Assembly: GCA_036403235.1 (NCBI GenBank)
Contig: DASWRI010000048.1
Location: 1-64,000, forward strand
Origin: JBGTFE01 sp036403235
Lineage (GTDB): Bacteria; Acidobacteriota; Blastocatellia; Pyrinomonadales; Pyrinomonadaceae
Reading direction: 5' to 3'
Length of the DNA stretch: 64,000 nt
Below are positions 9,901 to 17,613 of this stretch, in pieces (the stretch's first letter is position 1; each line of letters starts with the position of its first letter). The position numbers were made by a program, and so were the translations under genes. The notes beneath the pieces are model-generated. The model was not told the origin of the DNA, made no database searches, and worked only from the letters and a program-made list of their open reading frames with translations.

Positions 9901-10855
9901 CGGCGAGCGCGGCGGCCGTTTGATAACGCTCGTCCGCATTTTTTCTGAGCGTTTTCAGGATAATCTTGTCCAAATCGCCCTCTAGCTGAGACGGAGAGAA
10001 GAGGACGAGAGGAGACGAGGAGACAACTTCGGGCTCGTTAAAATATTTTTCTCCTTTTCTTTTATGCTCCTCTGCTCCTCTTCTTAAAGATTCGCTCGGA
10101 CGCATCGGCTCTTCCTCGCAGATGACGCGCGAGACTTCGTGCGGCACCTGTCTTTTAAGACGATACGGCCGGTGCCCGGTTAATAATTCGTATAGGACGA
10201 CGCCGAGACTGTAAATATCTGAGGCGGCCGTGACGGGCTCGCCGCAAACCTGTTCGGGCGAAGCGTATTCGGGCGTCAAAACGCGCATCTGCGTCGCCGT
10301 CGGCTCGTTTTCGCCCGCATCGAGCTCTGCGTCCAGAACTTTGGCGATGCCGAAATCGAGCAGCTTTACCTTGCCGTCCGCTTTCACCAGAATATTCGAA
10401 GGCTTTATGTCGCGGTGAATGACCTGAATTTGATGCGCCGCTTCGACGGCTTCGCAAACCTGCCGGAAAATTTCGAGTCTTTCGGTAATATTTAATTTAT
10501 TTTCGTCGCAGAACTGGTAAATTCGCCGGCCTTCGATGTATTCCATCACAAAATACGGCAGGCCGTCGGCGGTCGAGCCGCCGCCGTAAAAATAGGCAAT
10601 GTTCGGATGATTGAGCGCGGCTAGAATTTGCCGCTCGCGGCGAAAACGCTTTAAGATTAAATCCGAATCCATGCCGCGCCTGATGAGTTTGACGGCGACC
10701 GATTGGTCGAATTCGCCGTCGGCGCGCTCCGCCAGATAAACCGTGCCCATTCCGCCGCGCCCGATTGCTTTTTTCAGCTCGAAAACGCCGATTCGCCGAC
10801 CAATCATCGGGTCGGAAATTTCGTTTTCGCTCGTTTGTGAATGATTACGCGGCAT
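6989..10855 (-). CDS. Ser/Thr protein kinase with two tandem TolB-like/TPR modules
   Basis: 1288 residues from the ATG at 10855 (a TTG one codon earlier is less likely). The Hanks-type kinase domain (about 20-310) has glycine loop GRGGMGTVY, the lysine in VAVKLIRR, catalytic HRDIKPSN and DFGIAK, so it should be active. It is followed by two homologous halves. Each has a TolB-N/FlgO-like domain (about 350-475 and 815-950; shared LGIGLADAL and VRPTSSVLR words) and then TPRs with the shared word RGRYFWNQ (about 490-800 and 960-1275). No clear membrane segment is seen. In other Acidobacteriota, kinases with a single TolB-like/TPR module are common; the doubling here is unusual. The target is unknown. 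Confidence 0.93.
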   Translation of the reverse strand: MPRNHSQTSENEISDPMIGRRIGVFELKKAIGRGGMGTVYLAERADGEFDQSVAVKLIRRGMDSDLILKRFRRERQILAALNHPNIAYFYGGGSTADGLPYFVMEYIEGRRIYQFCDENKLNITERLEIFRQVCEAVEAAHQIQVIHRDIKPSNILVKADGKVKLLDFGIAKVLDAELDAGENEPTATQMRVLTPEYASPEQVCGEPVTAASDIYSLGVVLYELLTGHRPYRLKRQVPHEVSRVICEEEPMRPSESLRRGAEEHKRKGEKYFNEPEVVSSSPLVLFSPSQLEGDLDKIILKTLRKNADERYQTAAALAEDIVNFLENRPVKAEAFAPERKISKQAKIEKDSIAILPFKIFGAKSAGETGDEFLGIGLADALVSRLSGIQRLIVRPTSSVLRFGENTDPFFAGGELGVDYVVEGNIRRFGDTLRVSVQLLSVNENDTLWAGKFDEKFTDVLSLEDSISNKIGETLLPHLSGKERRQLQKRGTDNAEAYEFYLRGRYFWNQLTVEGLARSIECYKRAIEIAPDYALAYTGIAEYYNFLGIYAVAPFAETSAASKKAALQAISIDETSAEAYAALAVAVFMGEFDWDATEKYLKKSISLNPNYALARIWYCYHLAMRGNFEEAFSQINRALEFDPLTPYVGQTFSWTLFHAGRAGEAIAATRRLLAREPNYALSHFFLSSVLWRERQYDEAIKIAKRGIELLGRIPYSLCWLASAYAAAGEREKALALVEEIERMSVSRYVSPYLTAMIYSNLDERETAFAYLEKALEIRDGRLAWLAIDPQFDVLHEDARFQEILRRTNNPLYIREAKAKKHQPVIAVLPLKSLSYGQDLHTGDQFLGIGLADALITRLTNIKRIVVRPTSSVLRYSEETTDPFQAGRELNVEFVLDGNFRRVGERVRISMQLLNVKENTSRWAQTFDENFTDVLELEDSISEKVSQSLVSSLTGEEQKQLAKRGTNNVEAFKAYMRGRYFWNQFTPESLPKALESFQKAVALDSNYALAYIGVADFYNWACIYGMIPPSECYPKLEENLRRALEIDDRLGEAYSELGLTDSNQWNFAEAEKNHRRAIELSPNYSLAHEWLSSLLVSTGRFEEGIREIKIAEQLDPLSLRAKTLTAWTFYQVRRFEDSLEKAQEIIELDKNYPQGYLQSANALIELGRAEEAVEAAQKAVEMMPGAALVIYVLCFALSAAGRVEEARKYLTQIENLASKTYVKPYFLAMSYLAVGDVDAAFEHFRTSFDEKDMWLVWFGTEPKLDSIRTDARFLELFRQTNNPILKRLGK

Positions 10856-10963
10856 CAAAATTTAGCTGAAATAGCTTGTCGAAAGTATAGAAAATTTCGC
10901 AAAGGTTAGCAATAAACTCAGGATTGAATGTAAAACAGGCGGAAATTTCGAATAAACTTTGTA

Positions 10964-10992
10964 TTTACAGCATAAAATAGAGTTATTATAAA
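10964..10992 (+). promoter_or_regulatory. Sigma70-type promoter of the small secreted protein
   Basis: TTTACA (10964-10969), a 17-bp spacer and TATAAA (10987-10992), about 35 bp upstream of the ATG at 11028. A good Shine-Dalgarno AAAAGGAG (11013-11020) follows. Predicted by eye. Confidence 0.6.
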
Positions 10993-11027
10993 AGCGCAGT
11001 TAACCAATCTAAAAAAGGAGATATAAG

Positions 11028-11384
11028 ATGAAGATCAATCGTAAAGAGTGGTTGAAAGCGGTATCGGCGCTGGCACTCGGGCTGATGCTGGCGATGACGG
11101 CCGTGAGCGTTTCCGCACAGCGCAATCGCAAAATGAAAAGCGTCGGGAACTTTGGTGGCTCGGCTCAACTCCGTAAAACGGCTCGCAATTCGGGATACAG
11201 CGAGGGCGTTAAGGCGGGGCGCAACGACAAACGCCGTAACGAACCGTTGAACTTTAAGGACGAGCGCGTTTACCAGGACGCGACGAATGGCTACAGCGCG
11301 CGTCTCGGCGACAAGGTGCTGTATCAGAGATATTTCCGCGAGGCGTTTGAGAACGGTTATCGCGATGGTTGGAACGGCTACTAA
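11028..11384 (+). CDS. Small secreted protein with GY-x-G repeats
   Basis: 118 residues. An N-terminal signal peptide (about 1-30: basic start, hydrophobic ALALGLMLAMTAVSVS, AQ cleavage) is followed by a basic mature part. The mature part carries two related words, GYSEGVKAGRNDKR and AFENGYRDGWNGY, which look like a degenerate repeat of glycine zipper or Gly/Tyr type. It has an excellent ribosome site and a strong promoter, so it is probably abundant and exported. I do not recognise a named family. It stands alone between divergent and convergent neighbours. Confidence 0.8.
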   Translation: MKINRKEWLKAVSALALGLMLAMTAVSVSAQRNRKMKSVGNFGGSAQLRKTARNSGYSEGVKAGRNDKRRNEPLNFKDERVYQDATNGYSARLGDKVLYQRYFREAFENGYRDGWNGY

Positions 11385-11539
11385 CAGGTTTTTGCCAAAG
11401 CCGAATAATCTGACAGTTCATTCAGCCGGAGCGCCAATAACGCGGCTTTCATTCGCAATGCCGGATGTTTTCATCGAATGCGCGATTGATAAAGTCGGGC
11501 GTTATGCGACTCGTTTAAATTAAAACTGTCGGATAGTAA

Positions 11540-12694
11540 TCAGTCAGAATTCTCTTTATTTTTCTTTTTCAGATACTTCTTTCCTTTTAATTTTTTCGGC
11601 AGCAAATCTTCCTTCGTATATTTTTCATAACCTTCGCCGTAGCCGATTTTTTTCATCAATTTCGTCGGCGCGTTCCGCAGATTCATCGGAACGGGCAGAT
11701 TGCCGTATTTTCTCGCGTCTTCGAGCGCTTCTTTATAAGCTTCATACGCGCCTTTGTCTTTTGCGCAATTTGATAGATAGGCGACGCCGTGTGCGAGATT
11801 GATTCCGGCTTCGGGCAAACCGATGGTTTCGACGGCGCGAAAAACGGCGTTGGCGACGACAAGCGCCGTCGGCTGCGCGAGCCCGATGTCTTCGGACGCG
11901 AAAATCACCATCCGGCGCGCGATAAATTTCGGGTCTTCGCCCGCTTCAATCATTCGCGCCAGATAATAAATCGCCGCATCGGGCTGCGACGCGCGCATCG
12001 ATTTGATAAACGCGCTGATGACGTTGTAATGCTCCTCGCCCTGTTTGTCGTAGCGCAGAAATTTCGACTGCAACGTTTCTTTCAGCGTTTCGACGCTAAT
12101 TTCATCATAGAGCCGCGCCGTATTTTCAAGCATCGTGATGGCCTGCCGCGCGTCGCCGTTGGCCATCGCGACGAGCCAGTCTTTCGCGTCTTTGTCGAGT
12201 TCAAACCCGGTGCGGTCGATAATCGCCGCCATATCTTCTTCGGTGATTTCTTCGAGAACGAAAACGCGCAGGCGCGACAATAACGCGGGAATTATCTCAA
12301 AGCTCGGATTTTCGGTCGTCGCGCCTATCAGGACGAGCTCGCCCGATTCGACAAACGGTAGCAGAAAATCCTGCTGCGCTTTATTAAAACGGTGAATTTC
12401 GTCGAGAAACAAAACGCGCGGGCGATTTTCTTCCTGCGGCTTATTGACGATTTTGCGAATATCGTCTTTTCCGGCGGAAACGGCCGACAGCTCGTAAAAT
12501 TCGGCTTTGATAGCGCCAGCGTAAATTCGCGCGAGCGTCGTTTTGCCCGTTCCGGGCGTTCCCCATAAAACGAACGAAAAAATATGTCCCTGCTCGATTG
12601 CCAGCCGGAGCGGTTTGCCTTCGCCGACGAGATGCTTCTGCCCGACGAATTCGTCTAAATTTTGCGGTCTGATTTTGCTTGCCAGCGGTTCCAT
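11540..12694 (-). CDS. rarA: Replication-associated recombination protein A (RarA/MgsA AAA+ ATPase)
   Basis: 384 residues. It begins MEPLASKIRPQNLDEFVGQKHLVGEGKPLR, the family start, then Walker A WGTPGTGKTTLAR, Walker B LFLDEIHRFNKAQQD and sensor GATTENPSFE. The C-terminal tetramerisation part (AIYYLARMIEAGEDPKFIARR) is complete. It is a clamp-loader-like ATPase acting at stalled replication forks. The C-terminus is lysine-rich. It is a single gene, 37 bp from the haem-type lipoprotein gene and in the same direction. Confidence 0.96.
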   Translation of the reverse strand: MEPLASKIRPQNLDEFVGQKHLVGEGKPLRLAIEQGHIFSFVLWGTPGTGKTTLARIYAGAIKAEFYELSAVSAGKDDIRKIVNKPQEENRPRVLFLDEIHRFNKAQQDFLLPFVESGELVLIGATTENPSFEIIPALLSRLRVFVLEEITEEDMAAIIDRTGFELDKDAKDWLVAMANGDARQAITMLENTARLYDEISVETLKETLQSKFLRYDKQGEEHYNVISAFIKSMRASQPDAAIYYLARMIEAGEDPKFIARRMVIFASEDIGLAQPTALVVANAVFRAVETIGLPEAGINLAHGVAYLSNCAKDKGAYEAYKEALEDARKYGNLPVPMNLRNAPTKLMKKIGYGEGYEKYTKEDLLPKKLKGKKYLKKKNKENSD

Positions 12695-12731
12695 ATAATT
12701 ATCTCGAAAGACAATTATAGCGAAACTCGTA

Positions 12732-14120
12732 CTAAAAAACTCCGTCTTTGGTAATTTCGTGAGGTTTTTGCGGCGTTGCCGACGGCGGCGCGCATTTGCA
12801 GACGTTTGCCTCGCAGCATCGTTCGATGCCTTTCTGCAATTGCAGAGAGTAATCGAGCGAATAAATTTTTCTGTCCGGCGTCGATTTGCTGAAAGTTTTT
12901 TCGCTTTCGCTGCGGCTCGCCGGATTGATGTTTTTAAACCAGAATTTGACGTCCTCTTCGCTCGCGCAATTCATTTTTTCCTGAAAACTTATCGGCTTAA
13001 AATCCTGCGCGGCTTCGGCCAGCGCGTGACACGAAACGCACGAAGAGCGCGCGTTATCGACCGGGCCGTTGAGGCGATTTCGGCAGCCGTAATGCTGGCG
13101 AACGGGAATTGCGTCGTTCAAAAAAGTTTCGAACGGCTCTTTTATCTCGGGAAATTCGCCGACGTCGTTGCCGAACATCAATCCGACCGGAATCATTTTC
13201 AGCCAGACGCGTTTGTCCTCCGCAAGATTGTCGGAATATTCCATTTCCGGCGCGTCGTCGTGATAAATAAACGTGCCGAAAACCCAGCCCGTCGGCGAGA
13301 TTTTATCCTTGACGGCAACGTCTATCTGGAGCAGGCGCATTTTCTGCGGCGGCGCTTGACCGCGATTTATGTCGGCTTCCCAGGTGACGCTCTTTTTCAA
13401 ATAATCAAGCTCGCCGGCCGTGAAAAGCAGTTTGACGGCGACCGTGCCTTCGGGAAAACCTTCGTCGCCGAAATTTTTCGGATTCGGATTCGGATTCGGT
13501 CTCGAAGCGTCAAACTCCTTGTTGTACATTTCCTGCCAGACTTGTTTGAAATAATATCCGCCCGCTTCGTTATAAACGCTGACCGCCCAGTTTTGAATCG
13601 GCCGCGATTCGTCCGTTTCGCAAATTTTGCCCAAAGTCAGTTCTTTCAGACATGAGCCTCGCTCCTGAGTCAGTCCGCGCAGAAATTCCCTGCCCGTTTT
13701 CGACGCGTGCATCCACGGCGCGTGAAACCATCTGCGCCGCTCGTTTTCCTGCACAAACCAGTCTTTTTCGATATTTCCTTCGTAAGCGTAACGCAAAACC
13801 GCGAACAGATATTTTTTCCAGTTCGTCTTAAAATCGGCGGTCTCGGAGGCGTATTTTTTCCACGGCAGCGCTTCGCCGGTAACTTTTTCGGCTTGGTCAA
13901 AATTCTGGCTCAGTTGAAAGATTCGAGCGCTCGGATTGTCTCTGCACCACTGTTCGCTCGGCGCGAATTTTGCGTCGTAGCTCGGAAACGGCTTTGTTTC
14001 CGGCGGGCAGGCGTTTTTAATTTCGACCGTCGCGCCCGGTTGCCGAAATTTATTCGAAGTGCAGGAAAATCCCAGATAAAATATAAAAAAACTGACGATT
14101 AAGCTTAGTTTTATTTTCAT
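12732..14120 (-). CDS. Lipoprotein with a single CxxCH haem-c motif
   Basis: 462 residues. The signal peptide ends at a lipobox-like YLGFSC (Cys20), which suggests membrane anchoring outside the cytoplasm. A single CVSCH motif (C361-H365) would bind one c-type haem. The sequence around it resembles cytochromes that accompany multicopper or peroxidase-like systems, but I do not recognise the long N-terminal domain (W/Y-rich; contains a short PNPNPNP run). The C-terminus is Cys-rich (CCEANVCKC). Possible role: periplasmic electron transfer or oxidation of an unknown substrate. The ATG at 14118-14120 gives the expected signal peptide. Confidence 0.8.
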   Translation of the reverse strand: MKIKLSLIVSFFIFYLGFSCTSNKFRQPGATVEIKNACPPETKPFPSYDAKFAPSEQWCRDNPSARIFQLSQNFDQAEKVTGEALPWKKYASETADFKTNWKKYLFAVLRYAYEGNIEKDWFVQENERRRWFHAPWMHASKTGREFLRGLTQERGSCLKELTLGKICETDESRPIQNWAVSVYNEAGGYYFKQVWQEMYNKEFDASRPNPNPNPKNFGDEGFPEGTVAVKLLFTAGELDYLKKSVTWEADINRGQAPPQKMRLLQIDVAVKDKISPTGWVFGTFIYHDDAPEMEYSDNLAEDKRVWLKMIPVGLMFGNDVGEFPEIKEPFETFLNDAIPVRQHYGCRNRLNGPVDNARSSCVSCHALAEAAQDFKPISFQEKMNCASEEDVKFWFKNINPASRSESEKTFSKSTPDRKIYSLDYSLQLQKGIERCCEANVCKCAPPSATPQKPHEITKDGVF

Positions 14121-14160
14121 TTCCGATGCTCCTTCCCGGCGCTTCCGGAATTTTTAAGAT

Positions 14161-14550
14161 TTACAAAGGCAAAAGCTCGGTTTCGTAAGTCTGCCAGGTT
14201 TGTTTTATCTTGTGGGTGATAGTGAAATCGTTTATTTTTTCTTCGCCATCGATTATCGCTTCGACATGAACGTCGGCCGTCACGTCGGCATACAACGGGT
14301 CGCTCGGGTTGACGACGTAGCTGATGTTTGAAACATCAAAGGCCTTGACGATGATTGCGTCCGTTTCCAAAGCTTCGCGAAACTCGCTTTCGGTGTAATT
14401 TGTTCCGAAAAAATTTATAAATCGAAACTGGCTGCCCTGATAAAACCGCACGAGTCGTCCGAACCAATTACTGTCGCCCGTCTCTCCTTCTTTTAATAGC
14501 GAGTTGCCAAACTGCGTCGCAAACGTATCGAATTCTGCCAAATCAGACAT
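14161..14550 (-). CDS. Small protein of unknown function under a sigma54 promoter
   Basis: 129 residues, acidic, no signal peptide or membrane segment. The pattern of alternating strands in the C-terminal half (ADVTADVHVEAIIDGEEK, then KIKQTWQTYETELLPL) could fit an NTF2-like or cystatin-like fold, but no family is recognised. AGAGAGGAATAAAT precedes the ATG. Its leader of about 100 nt starts at a near-consensus -24/-12 promoter (14679-14663), with an activator-type palindrome 50 bp further upstream. It is therefore a likely target of the FHA-type sigma54 activator encoded at 17614-19491. Confidence 0.75.
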   Translation of the reverse strand: MSDLAEFDTFATQFGNSLLKEGETGDSNWFGRLVRFYQGSQFRFINFFGTNYTESEFREALETDAIIVKAFDVSNISYVVNPSDPLYADVTADVHVEAIIDGEEKINDFTITHKIKQTWQTYETELLPL

Positions 14551-14662
14551 ATTTATTCCTCTCTTTTTGATTGTTTTAGATTAGAGCGCTGAAAAATGGA
14601 CGAAAGATTTTTCTGCAATTGACGAGATTTTTCGCTTTCGTATTTTCGCGAAATTCATAGGG

Positions 14663-14679
14663 TGCAAACTTTATGCCAA
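14663..14679 (-). promoter_or_regulatory. Sigma54 (-24/-12) promoter
   Basis: Minus-strand TTGGCATAAAGTTTGCA: the GG and GC dinucleotides are exactly 12 bp apart, and TGGCA and TTGCA match the consensus. The predicted start is near 14652, giving a leader of about 100 nt to the 129-residue gene. Confidence 0.75.
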
Positions 14680-14727
14680 CCGTTTTCCATCAAAAATCCA
14701 AGCTTTTTAGAAGAAAAATTTATAGAC

Positions 14728-14766
14728 TATATCAAAATTGATAGTGAAAAAAACGATTTTGATATA
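14728..14766. promoter_or_regulatory. Operator / upstream activating palindrome
   Basis: Perfect 10-bp inverted repeat TATATCAAAA (14728-14737) / TTTTGATATA (14757-14766). The left arm itself is part of a TATCA-N4-TGATA palindrome (14730-14743). It lies 38 bp before the kinase gene at 14805 and about 76-114 bp upstream of the sigma54 start for the divergent gene. The same motif recurs at 19534-19572. Confidence 0.7.
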
Positions 14767-14804
14767 AAATGCTCGAAATCATGGCCGATTCCTAAATTCT
14801 CGAA

Positions 14805-17576
14805 ATGAAACTGGCTCCTCAAACAAAAATCGGAAAATACAAAATCCGTTCTCTCATCGGCTCCGGCGGAATGGGCGAAGTTTACGCCGCATACGACACC
14901 GAGCTTGAGCGCCAAGTCGCGCTCAAACTTCTCAAGCAAAGCGACGACCGCGAAAAATTAAGACGTTTCCGGCAGGAAGCAAAAGCCGTGTCGGCGCTTA
15001 ATCATCCGAATATTCTGACGGTTTACGATTTCGGGCAATACGAAAATTTTCATTTTATCGTTACCGAGCTTATCGAGGGCGTAACGCTGCGCGAAAAAAT
15101 TTCCGAAGCGGATTTGTCCACGGCCGAGATTCTCGACATTGGCGTTCAAACCGGGAACGCTCTGGCGGCGGCGCACCGCGCGCGAGTCATTCACCGCGAC
15201 ATAAAGCCCGAAAATATTATGCTTTTGCCCGACGGCTATGTGAAAGTGCTCGATTTCGGGCTGGCCAAGCTCGTCGGGATAAACGACGAACTCGCTTCAA
15301 ATTCGGACGCTTCGACGGCTTCGCTGATTCAGACAAAAGCCGGAATGATAATCGGCACGGTCAATTATATGTCGCCCGAACAGCTGCGTGGGCGCGAGCT
15401 CGACGAGCGCACCGACATATGGAGTCTCGGCATCGTTTTGTTTGAAATGTTCGCTGGACAAAAGCCTTTTCGCGGCGACAGCGTGAGCGACGTTATCGCC
15501 GCCGTTCTCGAACGCCCGCTGCCCGCGCTTCCGGATTTTGCGCCGCAAATTTCGCCGGAAATCGAAGAAATCGTCAAAAAAGCTCTCGAAAAGGATAAAG
15601 AAAAACGCTTCCGAACCGCGAAAGAATTGGTTTTGACATTAAAGACCGCCGGATTTTTTAATACCGGCGAAAGCCGCCGCGTGTTTCCGGAAAATTCGCT
15701 GCCGTCTGATACAAATCCGGTTGCCGTAACCGATTCGAACCGGGCGAAAACCGTTGAGGCGCAAGAGAATCTTCTGACCTCTTCGGAAAAAGTTAAAGGC
15801 CGCTGGAGAAGCGTCGCTTTAGCCGCTCTTCTGGTTTTATCGGCCGTCGGCGTCTGGCTTTACGCAATTCAGTCGCGCCCGAAGCTTGCCGCGCCGCCGA
15901 AAGATAAAAAATCCAAGCTGCTGGCGGCCAGCGGAAATGTCGTCGATGCCGTCATTTCGCCCGACGGGAGCCTCGTCGCATACGTGCAGAACGACGGCGA
16001 AAAGAAAAGCTTGTGGTTCAGACAGACGGACGAAATTGACGGAACCGGCAAAAAACTGATTCCGAATCCCGATTTCGGAAACTACAAGGGCCTCGCGTTC
16101 GCGCCGAACAGCAAAATGATTTATTACCTCGTTTTCGACCGGAACGCCGTCGGAAGTTTATACCGAGTTTCGATTACGAGCGACGCGGCGCAGCTGATTG
16201 CCAAAAATGTGGATTCGAGCGTTTCTTTTTCGCCCGACGGCGCAAAAATCGCATTTCTCAGACGAAAAACCGCAGAAGGAGTCGAGCAGATTATAATTTC
16301 CGATGCCGACGGCGGCAATCCGCAGATTCTCTCGGAAAAACGGCAGCCCGAATTTTTTTCGGCGACGAGTCGCGAAGCGGGCCTCGCCTGGTCGCCCGAC
16401 GGAAAAACGATTGCGTGCCCAAAGGGCGCGCGCGAAACGGAAGGCGAGCGGATGAGCGTCGCCGGAATCGATGCCGAAACGCGTCAAGAAAAAGAATTTA
16501 CCGCGGAAAAATGGGCGCACGTCGGAAAAATTGCGTGGACGAACGACGGCACGAATTTAATCTTTACGGCCGATGGCGGAAAAAATTTGTACCAGATTTT
16601 GCGGCTTTCGCGCGAAACCGGGAAAACCGAAAAAATCGGCGACGATTTGAGCGATTATAAAAACATCAGTATTTCGTCCGACGGAAAATTTCTTCTGGCC
16701 GTCAAAGGCAGCAAAAACTCGACTATCTTTAAGGCCGGAGGAGATTTCGGCCAGCCGGTCGCAATCGGGCAGAGTAACACCGAAGTGACAAATGGTCTGG
16801 CTTTTTCGCCCGCCGAAAAAATCCTTTTTGTTTCAAACGACCGGGGAAATCGGGACGTCTGGCAAATGGATGCGGACGGGGAAAATCGCGCGGCGCTCAC
16901 TTTTGATAAGGCGGCCGAAGAATACCCGTCGATTTCGGCTGACGGAAAATACGTCGTTTATGTTTCGGCAGGCGGCGGCGCGCACCACATCTGGCGAATG
17001 AACGCCGACGGCAGCGACAGAAAGCAAATTACAAATCAGACGGACGAATCTTTTCCGCAAATCTCGCCCGACGGAAAATTTGTAATTTATTCGAGCAAAG
17101 CCGAGTCGCATTTCGCGCTCTGGAAAGCGGCCGTTGACGGTACCGCGCCGCTCAAACTGAGTGAAGGCGAAGCGCACTGGGCGGCGATTTCGCCCGACGG
17201 CAAATTAATCGCCTGTCTCGCCCGCATAAAAGACGCGCGCGCCTCCGAGGCCGACGACGCAGATATAAAACTAGCCGTCATCTCGGCTGAAAACGGAAAG
17301 CTCGTGAAGTTTTTCGACGCCGCGAAAATTCATTTCGCGCCCGATTTTCCGCCGGTTCTGCGTTGGACGCGCGACGGCAAAAACGTCGCTTATATTTCGA
17401 CCGCCGACGGCGTTTCAAACATTCTGGCGCAAAGTTTGGCGGGCGGCGAGCCGCGCCGTCTGACCGATTTTTCGATTGATATGATTTTTTCGTTCGACTG
17501 GTCGCCGGACGGAAAACAAGTCGTTTACGCGCGCGGCGCGGCTCGCAGCGACATCGTTTTATTTGAAGAATTTTAA
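14805..17576 (+). CDS. Membrane Ser/Thr protein kinase with C-terminal beta-propeller
   Basis: 923 residues. The kinase domain (about 11-285) has GSGGMGEVY, the lysine of VALKLLKQ, HRDIKPEN, DFGLAK and a GTVNYMSPEQLRG activation loop, all intact. A linker and one membrane helix (about 335-355, ALAALLVLSAVGVWLYAI) follow. The remaining ~560 residues form WD40-like (PD40/TolB-type) repeats recognisable by recurring SPDGK and SADGKYVVYVS words, placed outside the membrane. This is a sensor-kinase architecture. It converges on the FHA-type sigma54 activator gene (38-bp gap) and is preceded by the palindrome shared with that gene. Phosphorylation of, or docking on, the FHA protein is a natural inference. 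Confidence 0.94.
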   Translation: MKLAPQTKIGKYKIRSLIGSGGMGEVYAAYDTELERQVALKLLKQSDDREKLRRFRQEAKAVSALNHPNILTVYDFGQYENFHFIVTELIEGVTLREKISEADLSTAEILDIGVQTGNALAAAHRARVIHRDIKPENIMLLPDGYVKVLDFGLAKLVGINDELASNSDASTASLIQTKAGMIIGTVNYMSPEQLRGRELDERTDIWSLGIVLFEMFAGQKPFRGDSVSDVIAAVLERPLPALPDFAPQISPEIEEIVKKALEKDKEKRFRTAKELVLTLKTAGFFNTGESRRVFPENSLPSDTNPVAVTDSNRAKTVEAQENLLTSSEKVKGRWRSVALAALLVLSAVGVWLYAIQSRPKLAAPPKDKKSKLLAASGNVVDAVISPDGSLVAYVQNDGEKKSLWFRQTDEIDGTGKKLIPNPDFGNYKGLAFAPNSKMIYYLVFDRNAVGSLYRVSITSDAAQLIAKNVDSSVSFSPDGAKIAFLRRKTAEGVEQIIISDADGGNPQILSEKRQPEFFSATSREAGLAWSPDGKTIACPKGARETEGERMSVAGIDAETRQEKEFTAEKWAHVGKIAWTNDGTNLIFTADGGKNLYQILRLSRETGKTEKIGDDLSDYKNISISSDGKFLLAVKGSKNSTIFKAGGDFGQPVAIGQSNTEVTNGLAFSPAEKILFVSNDRGNRDVWQMDADGENRAALTFDKAAEEYPSISADGKYVVYVSAGGGAHHIWRMNADGSDRKQITNQTDESFPQISPDGKFVIYSSKAESHFALWKAAVDGTAPLKLSEGEAHWAAISPDGKLIACLARIKDARASEADDADIKLAVISAENGKLVKFFDAAKIHFAPDFPPVLRWTRDGKNVAYISTADGVSNILAQSLAGGEPRRLTDFSIDMIFSFDWSPDGKQVVYARGAARSDIVLFEEF

Positions 17577-17613
17577 TTGTTTGAAAATCGGGAAATGCCG
17601 GTTTTTCAAAGTT

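Noticed and set aside
12759..13655. 298-codon open frame on the plus strand opposite the haem-type lipoprotein gene
   Set aside because: Arg/Phe/Ala-rich composition typical of an antisense frame of a coding gene; no ribosome site; the minus-strand gene has a lipobox and CxxCH.
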